This document shows, piece after piece, positions 34,848 through 45,500 of a stretch of 64,000 bases of DNA. The first letter of the stretch is position 1; the number at the start of each line of letters is the position of its first letter. The stretch comes from QQVM01 sp964544885 (GTDB taxonomy: Bacteria; Bacteroidota; Bacteroidia; AKYH767-A; 2013-40CM-41-45). The notes beneath the pieces are model-generated. The model saw only the letters and a program-made list of their open reading frames with translations, was not told the origin of the DNA and did no database searches. The DNA lies in NCBI GenBank assembly GCA_964544885.1, contig CAZJDX010000018.1:1-64000 (forward strand), read 5' to 3'. A program made the position numbers and the translations under genes.

Positions 34848-35783
34848 ATGGTTTTGAAGGAACGGCCACTGGTTATTTGTATCGGCGCTTCACTTATTGA
34901 TCTCAATTTCCGTTTTAAAGACAAGACTGAATACAGGTCTTCCAATCCGTCCCGGCTCTTTAAAAGCCCGGGCGGAGTCATGAGGAATATTGCACATCAC
35001 CTGGCCTTACTTGGAAACAGAATTGAGCTCATCTCTATTTTCGGAACTGACAGTGACGGGGAATGGCTGAAAAACAGTTGTCATGCGGTTGGAATCAGTA
35101 CTAATAACTCCGTATTCCTTCCTCAAAATACAGGAACCTACGCTTCTTTCCTTTCAACAGACGGCGACCTGATTATCGGAGCCGTTGAAGACTCAATAAA
35201 TGACGCGCTCGATATTCCCCTGCTTGCATCCAGGGAGGGAATTATTCAAGGGGCGGACCTTGTTCTGGCTGATTGTAATCTTGCTCCCGCATCGTTAAAG
35301 TGGCTCATTTCCTATTGTGAGACCAAGGGAATTCCACTGGTGATCGAAACCGTCTCTGTAAGCAAATCGGAAAGGCTGAAGAAAGCACTCCCCGGAAAGA
35401 TACTTATGATAAAACCCAACGAGGATGAAATTCAGGTGTTCGGAAAAATTACTTCCATGGTAAGCGACAGCGATTTGATCATCCGGGAACTTCATGAACT
35501 TGGAATAGAATATGTCTGGCTAAGCAAAGCATCAAAGGGTTCCTTTCTTTCGGGAAGGAATAAAAACTGGTCGCTGAAAGCCCCGCAGGTTAAAATAGTG
35601 GACAGCAGCGGCGCAGGTGATGCCGCTACCGCCGGATGGATCCATGCCTGGCTCAGAGAAAAGGACCCGTTGCTGTGTATGAAAACGGGTCATGCCATGG
35701 CTGCAGCCATTCTTGAATCAAACGGAGCTGTGCGTGATGACCTTTCGTTAAACCTGTTGAATTCATACATGGATAAAATCTGA
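34848..35783 (+). CDS. psuK: PfkB-family kinase, probably pseudouridine kinase
   Basis: This 311-residue sugar kinase of the PfkB/ribokinase family has the N-terminal signature SPGGVMRNIAHHLALLG and the C-terminal ATP/anion-hole motif VDSSGAGDAATAGW (catalytic Asp in GAGD). The neighbouring pseudouridine-5'-phosphate glycosidase gene, 5 bases downstream, points to phosphorylation of pseudouridine. The gene lies 9 bases after the kinase-like membrane gene, so all four may share a transcript. Confidence 0.85.
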   Translation: MVLKERPLVICIGASLIDLNFRFKDKTEYRSSNPSRLFKSPGGVMRNIAHHLALLGNRIELISIFGTDSDGEWLKNSCHAVGISTNNSVFLPQNTGTYASFLSTDGDLIIGAVEDSINDALDIPLLASREGIIQGADLVLADCNLAPASLKWLISYCETKGIPLVIETVSVSKSERLKKALPGKILMIKPNEDEIQVFGKITSMVSDSDLIIRELHELGIEYVWLSKASKGSFLSGRNKNWSLKAPQVKIVDSSGAGDAATAGWIHAWLREKDPLLCMKTGHAMAAAILESNGAVRDDLSLNLLNSYMDKI

Positions 35784-35788
35784 AACTT

Positions 35789-36733
35789 ATGAATGAACTG
35801 AACTTTACCGGCAAGCATGTTGAGATCAGCAAGGAAGTCAAAGAAGCCCTTGACGACAATCGACCGGTTGTCGCTTTGGAATCCACCATCATTGCGCATG
35901 GGATGCCCTATCCGCAAAATGTCAAAACCGCGCTGGAAGTAGAAGCCCTTATCAGAAAAGAAGGAGCGACACCTGCCTGCATTGCCATCCTTGACGGAAA
36001 AATAAAAGCCGGTCTGAATGAGAGCGAGATCGACGCCCTCGGTAAGAAAGACAAAGTATGGAAGACCAGCATCGCTGACCTCGCCTATGTCGTCTCATCC
36101 GGATTAAACGGAGCTACCACCGTAGCCTCAACCCTGAGAATCGCGGCCATGTGCGGGATCCGTTTTTTTGTGACGGGCGGGATCGGTGGAGTGCATCGTG
36201 AAGTAATGAACAGTATGGATATTTCTGCAGACCTTACGGAAATGTCGAAGGTAAATGTTGCCGTGATATCGGCTGGAATTAAATCCATCTTACATATAGG
36301 TTTTACGCTCGAAGTGCTGGAAACGCTGGGGATACCTGTCATCACGATCGGACAGGACGAGTTCCCGAGTTTTTATTCAAGAAAAAGCGGATTCAATTCG
36401 CCGCTACGGATTGACCATCCGGCGAAGATCGCCCGGATGCTACGACACAAATGGGAACTTGGTATCAGAGGAGCGGCGCTTATCGCCATTCCGGTAGCAC
36501 AGACCGATGAGATCCCTTTCGACAAAATAGAACATCACATCAACCTTGCTCTCGAAGAAGCACATGCCGGGAAGATCACTGGGAAAAAGATAACTCCTTT
36601 TTTGCTTGCCAAACTGGCGGAGATCACCGAAGGAAAAAGTCTTGAAACCAATATTGCTCTTGTGAAGAACAATGCGATTGCCGGAGCAAAGATCTCCGTT
36701 GAATACAGCAACTTGACGGGAAAGCTGGCTTAA
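35789..36733 (+). CDS. psuG: Pseudouridine-5'-phosphate glycosidase
   Basis: This 314-residue lyase splits pseudouridine 5'-phosphate into uracil and ribose 5-phosphate. Visible family motifs are PVVALESTIIAHGMPYPQN, KIKAGLNESEI, FVTGGIGGVHRE, VISAGIKSILHIGFTLEVLE and GQDEFPSFYSRKSG. With psuK it forms a two-step pseudouridine salvage route. The stop overlaps the stop of convergent rocD by three bases. Confidence 0.94.
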   Translation: MNELNFTGKHVEISKEVKEALDDNRPVVALESTIIAHGMPYPQNVKTALEVEALIRKEGATPACIAILDGKIKAGLNESEIDALGKKDKVWKTSIADLAYVVSSGLNGATTVASTLRIAAMCGIRFFVTGGIGGVHREVMNSMDISADLTEMSKVNVAVISAGIKSILHIGFTLEVLETLGIPVITIGQDEFPSFYSRKSGFNSPLRIDHPAKIARMLRHKWELGIRGAALIAIPVAQTDEIPFDKIEHHINLALEEAHAGKITGKKITPFLLAKLAEITEGKSLETNIALVKNNAIAGAKISVEYSNLTGKLA

Positions 36734-37962
36734 AAGTCAGCGATGGTTTTCCGGATAATCGAGATACAATCGCGCAGGCTGCTTTCATTGATAATGAGAG
36801 GAGGAGCAAAACGGATGATATTACCATGAGTTGGCTTGGCAAGTAATCCATTTTCTTTCAGTGCAAGACACAGATCCCAGGCATCTTTACCATTATGTGG
36901 ACGGATAACCATTGCGCAAAAGAGTCCTTTACCTCTGACAAGTTCGATCATCTCATGTTTGATACTTTTCAGTTCTGAGAGAAGAATATCACCGAGCCGC
37001 ATGGCATTCCCGGCAAGGTCTTCATCCTTCAGGACCTGTAGAGCGGCCATGGCAACACGCGCTGCCAGGGGATTACCGCCATAGGTACTTCCATGCTGAC
37101 CGGGACGTATGCAAAGCATGATATCATCGTCGGCAAGGACGGCTGAAACCGGAAGCATTCCGCCGGATAAGGCCTTACCCAGTATCAGAATATCAGGGCG
37201 AACATCTTCATGATCACAGGCAAGCATTCTGCCGGTGCGGCAGAGTCCGGATTGAATCTCATCCGCGATAAAAAGAACATGATGACTCTTACATAATGAT
37301 GCCGCGCTTTTCAGGTACCCCGTATCCGGTACGATGACACCCGCTTCGCCTTGTACCGGTTCAATAAGAAAGCCTGCAATACCTGGCAACTTTAACGCTT
37401 CTTCAAGAGAAGCAATATCATTGTATGGAATCTTTACGAAACCGGGTGTGTGTGGACCAAAGCCGCCATACGATTCCTGATCGGTAGATGCTGAAATTAC
37501 GGTGATGGTTCTTCCATGAAAATTGCCTTCGCACACAATAATCTTCGCTTCATTATCTGTAATCCCTTTCTTTTCATAGGCCCAGCGACGGCAGAGTTTG
37601 AGCGCGGTCTCGACACCTTCCGCACCTGTATTCATGGGTAATACTTTATCATATCCAAAGAGGGAAGTGATAAATTCCTCATACTCACCCAGGCAATTAT
37701 TGTAAAAGGCCCTGGATGTGAGCGAGAGTCGTGAGGCCTGCTCGATCAGCGCTGCGAGGATCCTGGGATGATTATGTCCCTGATTGAGCGCCGAATAGGC
37801 TGATAAGAAATCATAGTACTTACGGCCTTCAACATCCCATACGAAAATACCTTCAGCCTTTTCGATGACAACCGGCAGGGGATGATAATTATGAGCTCCA
37901 TATTTTTCCTCCCGGTTTATGGCGGTTTCGGTGAGACTACTGTCAATACCAACTTGTTTCAT
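36730..37962 (-). CDS. rocD: Ornithine aminotransferase
   Basis: This 410-residue class III PLP aminotransferase converts ornithine and 2-oxoglutarate to glutamate semialdehyde and glutamate. Signature segments are EKYGAHNYHPLPVVIEKAEG, SAYSALNQGHNHPRI, EGNFHGRT, the PLP region ADEIQSGLCRTG, and GKALSGG with the catalytic Lys. The ATG at 37962 is preferred to an in-frame start 11 codons upstream because that N-terminus is outside the family and the -7 element lies just upstream. No other arginine-catabolic genes are adjacent. Confidence 0.94.
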   Translation of the reverse strand: MKQVGIDSSLTETAINREEKYGAHNYHPLPVVIEKAEGIFVWDVEGRKYYDFLSAYSALNQGHNHPRILAALIEQASRLSLTSRAFYNNCLGEYEEFITSLFGYDKVLPMNTGAEGVETALKLCRRWAYEKKGITDNEAKIIVCEGNFHGRTITVISASTDQESYGGFGPHTPGFVKIPYNDIASLEEALKLPGIAGFLIEPVQGEAGVIVPDTGYLKSAASLCKSHHVLFIADEIQSGLCRTGRMLACDHEDVRPDILILGKALSGGMLPVSAVLADDDIMLCIRPGQHGSTYGGNPLAARVAMAALQVLKDEDLAGNAMRLGDILLSELKSIKHEMIELVRGKGLFCAMVIRPHNGKDAWDLCLALKENGLLAKPTHGNIIRFAPPLIINESSLRDCISIIRKTIADF

Positions 37963-37978
37963 AATAAAGAATAGGATC

Positions 37979-37986
37979 CAAAGATA
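37979..37986 (-). promoter_or_regulatory. -7 promoter element of rocD
   Basis: TATCTTTG on the minus strand is a perfect TAnnTTTG match, 16 bases before the chosen ATG. An alternative start 11 codons upstream would lie inside it, supporting the ATG at 37962. Confidence 0.6.
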
Positions 37987-38062
37987 ATCATTCACGCCCC
38001 CCGATTCAAGTAAGGGTCACTGATTTATATCCTTAATATCTGATTATGTCGATATTCCATGC

Positions 38063-38070
38063 TATTTTCG
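38063..38070 (+). promoter_or_regulatory. Possible -7 element of the rlmD-type gene
   Basis: TATTTTCG differs from TAnnTTTG at one position and is 7 bases before the ATG. An overlapping out-of-frame ATG at 38073 opens only a two-codon frame. Confidence 0.35.
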
Positions 38071-38077
38071 CCATGAA

Positions 38078-39481
38078 ATGAAAACTGCAGCTAAGGTATT
38101 GCTTGAAAATATTGAGATTACTGATATCTCCGACAAAGGAACAGGAATTGGACGCATGGATAATATGGTGGTGTTCGCGGAAGGCACCGTTCCTGGGGAC
38201 ATTGCAGATGTTCAGGTTTTCCGGAAGAAGAAAAATTATGCGGAAGGAAGGCTTGAGCGCCTGATCACCTCCTCACCTGACCGTGTCTCCCCTCCATGCG
38301 AACATTTCGGTGTATGCGGTGGTTGCCGGTGGCAGCACCTGAATTACGGAAAACAATTATTCTACAAGCAAAAACAAGTTGAAGAAGTACTGAAGAGGAT
38401 AGGTAAATTAACAAACCCTGTCATCAGACCCATTATCGGATCAGGAGAGACTTATCACTACAGAAACCGGCTTGATTTTTCCTGCTCCGATAAAAGGTGG
38501 CTGAGTCCTGAAGAACTGAAAAGCGGAGAACCGATGCAAAAAGATGTGATCGGCTTTCACATACCCGGACGGTTTGATAAAATCCTCGACATACAAAAAT
38601 GTCTCCTTCAGGAAGAACTCAGTAACAGTATCCGGAATGAAGTAAAACGATTTTCTGTTGAAACCGGTCTGAAATTTTTTAACCTTCTGAATCAGGAAGG
38701 ACTGCTGCGTGACCTTATCATCCGCTCGACATCAACAGGAGAATGGATGGTCATCGTTATTTTCAGGGAAGATCAGACGGAGAAAATACAAGTTCTCCTG
38801 GAACACCTTGCCAAGACCTTTCCTCAGATTAATTCACTTCAATATGTCATCAATCCCAAAAGGAATGCAAGCATTTTTGACCTGGACGTAAAAATATTCA
38901 GGGGGAAGGATCATATCATGGAAACAATGGAAGGACTGAGATTCAAGATCAGCGCCAAATCATTTTATCAGACCAACTCAAAGCAAGCCCATACATTGTA
39001 CAAGGTGGCCAGGGAAATGGCTGACCTGAAAGGCAGCGAATTGGTTTATGATCTTTATACCGGTACGGGAACCATCGCAAATTTCGTTGCCGGGAGTGCA
39101 GGAAAAGTAATAGGCATTGATTATATAGAAGATGCAATCCGTGATGCACGGGAAAACTCCAGAATTAACCATATCAACAATACTCTTTTCTTTGCCGGCG
39201 ACCTGAACAAAACACTCAACGGACAATTTATTGAAGAAAACGGAAAACCCGATGTGATCATTACCGACCCGCCACGTTCTGGGATGCATCCCGAAGCTGT
39301 TCTTAAAATGGCAGAATATCAACCTTTAAAGATCGTTTATATCAGTTGTAATCCTTCCACTCAGGCAAGGGATATTTCCATGCTAAACGAATATTATTCG
39401 GCTGATGCCATACAACCGGTTGATATGTTTCCGCAGACTACCCATGTGGAAAATGTGGTTTTACTAAATTTACGTGTATGA
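38078..39481 (+). CDS. rlmD: 23S rRNA (uracil-5-)-methyltransferase, RlmD/RumA type
   Basis: This 467-residue SAM-dependent methyltransferase has an N-terminal TRAM domain (about 1-60) and a [4Fe-4S] cluster motif CEHFGVCGGCRWQH (about 69-82). SAM-binding DLYTGTGTIANFVAGSAGKVIGIDY, the catalytic-type ITDPPRSGMHPE and YISCNPSTQARD, with the nucleophilic Cys, follow. The family methylates U1939 or U747 of 23S rRNA; which site is inferred. Its stop overlaps the start of the NlpC/P60 gene by 4 bases (ATGA). Confidence 0.9.
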   Translation: MKTAAKVLLENIEITDISDKGTGIGRMDNMVVFAEGTVPGDIADVQVFRKKKNYAEGRLERLITSSPDRVSPPCEHFGVCGGCRWQHLNYGKQLFYKQKQVEEVLKRIGKLTNPVIRPIIGSGETYHYRNRLDFSCSDKRWLSPEELKSGEPMQKDVIGFHIPGRFDKILDIQKCLLQEELSNSIRNEVKRFSVETGLKFFNLLNQEGLLRDLIIRSTSTGEWMVIVIFREDQTEKIQVLLEHLAKTFPQINSLQYVINPKRNASIFDLDVKIFRGKDHIMETMEGLRFKISAKSFYQTNSKQAHTLYKVAREMADLKGSELVYDLYTGTGTIANFVAGSAGKVIGIDYIEDAIRDARENSRINHINNTLFFAGDLNKTLNGQFIEENGKPDVIITDPPRSGMHPEAVLKMAEYQPLKIVYISCNPSTQARDISMLNEYYSADAIQPVDMFPQTTHVENVVLLNLRV

Positions 39482-40041
39482 AGCATTGGCTCGGAAAATC
39501 ACTTGTGATCCTTTTCCTGATCAGTCCCGTTCTCGCCTATGCAGAACATGGTGAGGGAACATCCGACAGCTCAGGAGCAGGCATAACTTTTACGGAAACC
39601 GATTATGAGCAGCAGCAACTGGAATGGTGTTTCCGCTATTCGAACTTATTAGGCATTGAACTTAGCCAGGTAAGGAACCCAAAACTTTATGACAATATCA
39701 GTGAGTGGATGGGAACGCCGTATAAATATGCAGGAAACAGCAAGAAAGGAATTGATTGTTCAGGACTGGTTTGCAGACTTATCCGCGATTCATATGACCT
39801 TGACTTAGACGGAACCTCAGCGGAACTTCACCGGCGTTCAATGAGCATAAAAAGGAATGAACTCAGGGAGGGCGATCTCGTTTTTTTCAAGATCAGGAAA
39901 GGCAGGATATCACATGTCGGGATTTATCTTGGAGAAAATAAATTCGCTCACGCCAGCCTGAAACTGGGAGTGATCGTCAGTGATCTGAATGATCCTTATT
40001 ATTCAAAACATTTTTATTCCGCAGGAAGGCTCATCGAGTGA
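39478..40041 (+). CDS. Secreted NlpC/P60-family cysteine peptidase
   Basis: This 187-residue exported C40 peptidase has a signal peptide (about 1-21) and a mature NlpC/P60 domain with the catalytic Cys in IDCSGLVCRL, the His in ISHVGIYLG and the third polar residue in FAHAS. It cleaves cell-wall peptide bonds, typically between D-Glu and the diamino acid. It overlaps rlmD by 4 bases, so is translationally coupled to it. No SH3 or targeting domain is seen; it is a minimal enzyme. Confidence 0.9.
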   Translation: MKHWLGKSLVILFLISPVLAYAEHGEGTSDSSGAGITFTETDYEQQQLEWCFRYSNLLGIELSQVRNPKLYDNISEWMGTPYKYAGNSKKGIDCSGLVCRLIRDSYDLDLDGTSAELHRRSMSIKRNELREGDLVFFKIRKGRISHVGIYLGENKFAHASLKLGVIVSDLNDPYYSKHFYSAGRLIE

Positions 40042-40107
40042 ATACTAAATATTAAGGAAGAAATTCTGTACATTCATATCAACTGCATACACACCATCCG
40101 GACAAAA

Positions 40108-40614
40108 ATGGAACAATCTCCTACTCTTCTTCTGAATGAAAAACAAATAGTCCAGCGCTTAAACAGGCTGGCATATCAGATCTATGAAGATTGTTCGGAT
40201 GAAAAGGAGATCATTCTGGCAGGGATCATGAATAACGGTTACATCGTAGCGGAGAAACTTGCGGATATTCTGCGGAAGATCGCAGGATTCAGCGTGAAGC
40301 TTGTTGAAGTTCACATTGACAAGCACAGTCAGGTCGAAAAAGAAATCAAACTGAGTATTCCCTATTCCGAACTGACCGGGAAGGTTATCATACTTGTGGA
40401 TGATGTGCTCAATTCTGGCAAGACCATGATGTATGCCCTGAAACCATTTCTCAGCTCAGACATAAAAAAAATCAGGACGGTGGTATTGGTTGACAGAAAT
40501 CACCGCAGGTATCCGATCGCAACTGATTTTTCAGGACTGAGTCTTTCGACAACCTTACGGGAACATGTCTCGGTAGAATTTACCGAAGGTACTTGTTACG
40601 CGCATCTCAGCTAG
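40108..40614 (+). CDS. Phosphoribosyltransferase-family protein (PyrR-like)
   Basis: This 168-residue type I PRTase has the PRPP-binding loop VILVDDVLNSGKTMMYAL (about 96-113), the diagnostic DD with a GK/T turn. The N-terminal half, including ILAGIMNNGYIVAEKLADIL, fits the family. The C-terminal part TTLREHVSVEF is PyrR-like. It could be a uracil or hypoxanthine PRTase or a PyrR regulator. It is convergent with aroK, with 8 bases of overlap. Confidence 0.85.
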   Translation: MEQSPTLLLNEKQIVQRLNRLAYQIYEDCSDEKEIILAGIMNNGYIVAEKLADILRKIAGFSVKLVEVHIDKHSQVEKEIKLSIPYSELTGKVIILVDDVLNSGKTMMYALKPFLSSDIKKIRTVVLVDRNHRRYPIATDFSGLSLSTTLREHVSVEFTEGTCYAHLS

Positions 40615-41125
40615 GAAGCACTCCTCTCTTCCCGAGCAACTTTCTCAGCGTCCTGATATCCTGCCTGGCAGATTCGAAAATGCAGGAGGATCTGAGGTAA
40701 TACTTCTCTCTTTCCGGTAGCTGGGTAAGGACCAGATCTCTCAGGGCGAATTCGTCCAGACCTTGCAGCAATGGCCGCCCTCCGTTATTTTCAATCAGTC
40801 TCTGAGCAAGCATTCCGGCAGGCACTTTAAGATAAACTGTAAATCCATGCTCATTCATCCAGTCCATATTATCAAAGAAACAGGGCAGGCCTCCACCGGT
40901 AGCTACGATAAGATTATTTTCATTCCTGAGGGAGTGCAGGGCCTTTCTCTCCATAATCCGGAATTCATCTTCACCCCTTTTTGAAAAGATCTCAGGGATC
41001 GTCATACCTGCATCGGCCTCGATCAGCTGATCCATGTCGATAAATCGATATCCGCTGAGTCTCGCCAGTTCAAGTCCGGTTCTTGATTTCCCGCTTCCCA
41101 TATAGCCGGTTAAAAATATGATCAT
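40607..41125 (-). CDS. aroK: Shikimate kinase
   Basis: This 172-residue enzyme phosphorylates shikimate at O3 in aromatic amino-acid biosynthesis. The P-loop is GYMGSGKSRTG (residues about 7-17), with the shikimate-binding DMDQLIE, RIMERKAL and GGGLPCF segments. The length is that of AroK/AroL. It lies 99 bases from terC on the same strand. No other aro gene is in the window. Confidence 0.94.
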   Translation of the reverse strand: MIIFLTGYMGSGKSRTGLELARLSGYRFIDMDQLIEADAGMTIPEIFSKRGEDEFRIMERKALHSLRNENNLIVATGGGLPCFFDNMDWMNEHGFTVYLKVPAGMLAQRLIENNGGRPLLQGLDEFALRDLVLTQLPEREKYYLRSSCIFESARQDIRTLRKLLGKRGVLPS

Positions 41126-41224
41126 CTCTGGATTGAAGGACTTATATCAGAGGATAAAAATAAAAAGGATTCGGTGTAATATTCCCACCTGCGGGAAAGC
41201 GCAAGGATGCGCTGCAAAGAGGCA

Positions 41225-41959
41225 CTAATCCGTCTTTTCCTGTTTCTCCTGCAATTTCCGCATCCTGATATTCAGCAATTCAACAATGAGCGAGAAGGCC
41301 ATGGCAAAATAAATGTAGCTCTTATCAATATGATAATGCAGACCTTCGATGATGAGCAGCAATCCTATACATACAAGGAATGCGAGTGCAAGCATTTTGA
41401 GCGTAGGATATTTGTTTATGAAATTGCTGACATAAGGCGCAAACAACAGCATGACAATCATGGAAATGACCACAGCCGTGATCATTACCGTAATATCCCG
41501 GCTCAGCCCGACTGCCGTCAGAATGGAGTCAAAAGAAAAGATAATATCAATGATGGTAATCTGTAAAATCGCCTGAGTCATGGTAAGCTTTCTTTCTCTT
41601 GGCTTGCCGCTCACCTCATCATGATCGCGGAGTTTATGATAGATCTCGCGCACCGTTTTATAGACCAGGAAAACTCCTCCGGAAAAAAGGATTATATCCC
41701 TTCCGCTGGGGCCGAAATTCCCTATATAAAAAAGCGGATCCGTCAGTTTCACCAGCCATGATATCCCAAGCAGGAGCATCACCCTGAAAACCATCGCCAA
41801 CATCAATCCAAGAGCCCTGGCTTTCGCCTGATCCTTCCTGGGCAGATAACTGCAGAGGATGGCGATGAATATGATGTTGTCGATACCTAATACGATCTCC
41901 AGCAAGACCAGCGTGACCAGGCCTACCATACCTTCTACCGTGAACAGTTCAAGCAGCAT
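41225..41959 (-). CDS. TerC-family integral membrane protein
   Basis: This 244-residue membrane protein has seven or so predicted helices and the TerC signature LLEIVLGIDNIIFIAILCSYL near the N-terminus, with the Asp in GIDN thought to bind metal, and IIDIIFSFDSILTAVGLSRD near residue 135 in the second repeat. Family members export Mn and support metal homeostasis; some act in tellurite resistance. The ATG opens a hydrophobic first helix. A -7-like AACATTTG lies 20-30 bases upstream. Confidence 0.9.
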   Translation of the reverse strand: MLLELFTVEGMVGLVTLVLLEIVLGIDNIIFIAILCSYLPRKDQAKARALGLMLAMVFRVMLLLGISWLVKLTDPLFYIGNFGPSGRDIILFSGGVFLVYKTVREIYHKLRDHDEVSGKPRERKLTMTQAILQITIIDIIFSFDSILTAVGLSRDITVMITAVVISMIVMLLFAPYVSNFINKYPTLKMLALAFLVCIGLLLIIEGLHYHIDKSYIYFAMAFSLIVELLNIRMRKLQEKQEKTD

Positions 41960-42098
41960 CAGAAATTCCGTTGATTGTCAAATGTTGGAACAGGTTACAC
42001 AGCAATGAGCTGCTGCCTGATTGAAAGCTGAAGACAGAGTAAAAAATGATCATATTCCCAATACTAATCTTTACAGATTCCTGTCTCAGTTTGATAAT

Positions 42099-42175
42099 TG
42101 GTCGGGGTGGCGGGATTTGAACCCACGGCCTCCAGCACCCCATGCTGGCGCGCTACCAGGCTACGCTACACCCCG
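42099..42175 (-). tRNA. tRNA-Pro(GGG)
   Basis: A full cloverleaf is visible on the minus strand. The acceptor stem CGGGGTG pairs with CACCCCG, with discriminator A. The D-arm is GTAGCGTAGCCTGGTAGC-like. The anticodon stem CCAGC/GCTGG encloses the loop ATGGGGT, anticodon GGG. The T-arm carries GTTCAAAT. The 3' CCA is encoded (42101-42099). It reads proline codons CCC/CCU. Confidence 0.95.
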
Positions 42176-42527
42176 ATTTTTTCAAAAAAATCAGGCGCAA
42201 ATGTATTAAAATAATGATGGAATTCAGGACTGAACTGTAAATAATTTATGAAAAATTCACGATTTGCCCAACTAACGCAGGGTACCTGAAATCAAATCAC
42301 ACTAATGAAACTTTTTTCTGAATGATAAGGAGAAAATAAACCGGTAATCAGGGTTTCAGGATGAAATTCCGGTCCGCTTTTCATGATCCGTTAAAAAATC
42401 AAACAAATCTTACAATGTACTGAGATGTACCCTTATTAAAAGCCTTCGCATGACGGCCGGTGTAGTTTTATCAATTGAAAAAGCAGGGCAATCATTCTGA
42501 TTATTCACTCGCTTATTCAAAAACAGC
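42176..42527. other. 352-bp intergenic region before the giant adhesin gene
   Basis: This holds the upstream regions of tRNA-Pro (minus) and the giant gene (plus). An A/T palindrome near the tRNA start is seen, but no TAnnTTTG exact match and no further gene. Confidence 0.4.
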
Positions 42528-45500
42528 ATGAGACTAAAACTACAACTGAGTCGTACGGTATTTCTTGCCATGATGATGTTGTCTTTGTTCATCAAAACAG
42601 GATCTGCAAGTCATACCATGGGCGCTGACCTCACCTATGAGTGCCTTGGAGGAAATACCTACAGGGTAACCTTGTCATTTTACCGGGATTGTATCGGTAT
42701 TCCCGCTCCGGCCAATCCGTTGGTATATGTTCGTTCAGCCAGCTGTGGACAAAACCTGAATGTTACGGTAAGTCCAAGACCCGGAACCGGACAGGAAGTA
42801 ACTCCTTCCTGTTCAAGTTCTGTGACTACCTGCAGCGGTGGTACTTTCACCGGGATTCAGGAATGGGTCTATGATGGAATCATCACTCTTCCGATGAATT
42901 GCACCGATTGGGTATTCAGCTATTCACTGTGTTGCAGAAATGCCGCAATTACTACTATCACTAATCCGGGTACAAGCACTTTCTATATTTATTCAACGCT
43001 GAATAATGTGGTTAGTACCTGTAACAGCTCTCCTACCTTCTCAAACAAACCTGTTCCCTTCCTTTGTCTTGGACAACAGTATTGTTTCAACCATGGAGCT
43101 TATGATCCGGACGGAGATTCGCTTGTTTATGAACTAATCACTCCAAAACAAACCGCAGGCGCCGATGTGGTATACATGGCGCCGTACAATGCATCCAATC
43201 CTTTAAATTCATTTCCTGCCACTTCATTTAATCCGGTTACCGGAGACATTTGTCTGAACCCTCAGAATATTGAAGTAACCGTAATGGCTGTGCTTGTGAA
43301 GGAATACAGAAATGGTGTTCTGATTGGTTCGGTCGAAAGGGATTTGCAATTGACCGTGATGAACTGCGCCAATAATCTTCCTTCGCTTACCGGTATAAAT
43401 GGAACCAACGATTTCAGCATCACCGTTTGTGCCAACGCGGAAACCTGCTTCGACATTTTCTCCATAGATCCCGATGCGGGCCAGACACTCGAAGTGAACT
43501 GGGATAATGGTATTGCCGGTGCATCTTTCAGCTCTTCCGGAGGAACAAGACCTACAGGAACATTTTGCTGGACTCCTCAGCCTTCCGATATAGGAAGTAC
43601 AAACATCTTCACGGTGCGGGTAAATGACGATGCCTGTCCTTATTATGGAAGTCAGATCTACTCCTATACGGTGAACGTTATCGGAATTACGGCGAACGCC
43701 GGACCGGATCAGTTAATTGCATGCAGCGACCTTGCCACACTTACAGCGGTGGGTTCCGGTGGAAGCGGATCTTACACTTATCAATGGAGTAATGGATCAA
43801 CCTCACAATGGATCACCGTTGGTGAAGGCACCTACTGGGTTACAATCAGTGATGGCACCTGTATGGCAACGGACACGGTGAACGTAATGATGCCTTATAT
43901 TCCCGTAGCGGCATTTACACATTCAACAACAACGTGTAATAATCTTCCTGTCAGCTTCACTGATCAATCCACCACACCGGGTGGAATTATCTGGAGCTGG
44001 TACTGGGATTTCGGCGATGGCACCTCATCAACTCTTCAGAACCCAACGCATTTGTTTCCGGGAGCGGGAACCTATGATGTCAGTCTGATCATCGAGAATA
44101 CGCTTGGCTGTCTTGATACCATCATCCAACAAATCACCATCGCTGATCCTCCTACAGCCGACTTTTCCTACAGCAATACCTGTGTAGGAACCTCGGTTAC
44201 TTTCACTGATCAGAGTTCGCCTTCAGCTTCGGTCAGCGGCTGGAACTGGAATTTCGGGGACGGAACAAGCTCAACGCTACAAAACCCGGGTCATACGTAT
44301 ACAACTACCGGTACCTACACCGTGACATTGATTACCAACAATGCATTTGGATGCAGTGATACCGCTGTCAGGATAATCACGGTCAATCCTCTTCCGGTTA
44401 TCAGCGCGGGCGCTGACCAGTCGGTCTGTGCGGGATCATCCATCACATTGACCGCATCCGGCGGTACGAGTTATACGTGGATGCCGGGTGGATCCACCTC
44501 ACCGACCATAGTCGTGAACCCGTCAGGTAGCACACCCTATGTTGTGACAGGTGAAGATGCGAACGGATGTATCAATTCAGATACTGTTTGGGTAAGCATT
44601 GATCCACTTCCTGTTGTTACTGCGGGTGCCGATGTTTCAATCTGTGCCGGTACTTCCACCACCCTCAGCGCCGGTGGCGCCGCTACTTATACCTGGACAC
44701 CGGGCGGATCCACTTCAGGCTCAATCATCGTGAGCCCATCATCGGGTACAAACTATACCGTTACCGGAACTGACCTAAACGGGTGCAGCGCTTCCGACAT
44801 CGTTAGTGTGAATGTCAATTCCATACCACTGGCTTCGGCAGGACCGGATCAGCATATCTGCTCGGGTTCAAGCGCGGTATTAAATGCAAGTGGTGGCGGA
44901 ACGTATAGCTGGTCTCCAGGCGGAAGTACCTCTTCGTCCATAACGGTGAATCCATCCTCTTCCACAACGTATGTGGTGACGGTCAGTAACGGAAGTGGTT
45001 GCAGCGCTCAAGACTCCATGAGAGTTTTCGTTCATCCGCCTCCGTCAGTCTCTCTGCAGTCCTTATTCCTATGCACAGGTTCCACCACCACACTGGACGC
45101 CGGCCCGGGCATGAGTTCGTATTTATGGACACCGAATGGAGAAACCACACAAACTCTTGTTGTCACTACAGGCGGAAATTATGGAGTTACCGTTACCGAT
45201 AGTCTTGGCTGCAGTTCAACTGCCAGCGCATCGGTAACGATGGGTACGGCGATCGCGATCAATCTGGATGATGTATTCTTCTGCCAGGGAGACAGCGCTA
45301 TACTGGACGTGGGATACTCCGGACTGACTTACAACTGGTCGACAGGACAAACTACTCAGGCAATTACCATCTATAACCAGGGTAGCTACAGTGTTACCGT
45401 CAATGACACTTCAGGTTGCAGTGGTTCGATTACCATCAATGCGCAGACCAATCCCATTCCTGTGGCCAACTTTACCACCAACTCCGTTTGTGCAGGTACA

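Noticed and set aside
41126..41224. Possible terminator or small gene between aroK and terC
   Set aside because: No convincing hairpin with T run or open frame was seen.
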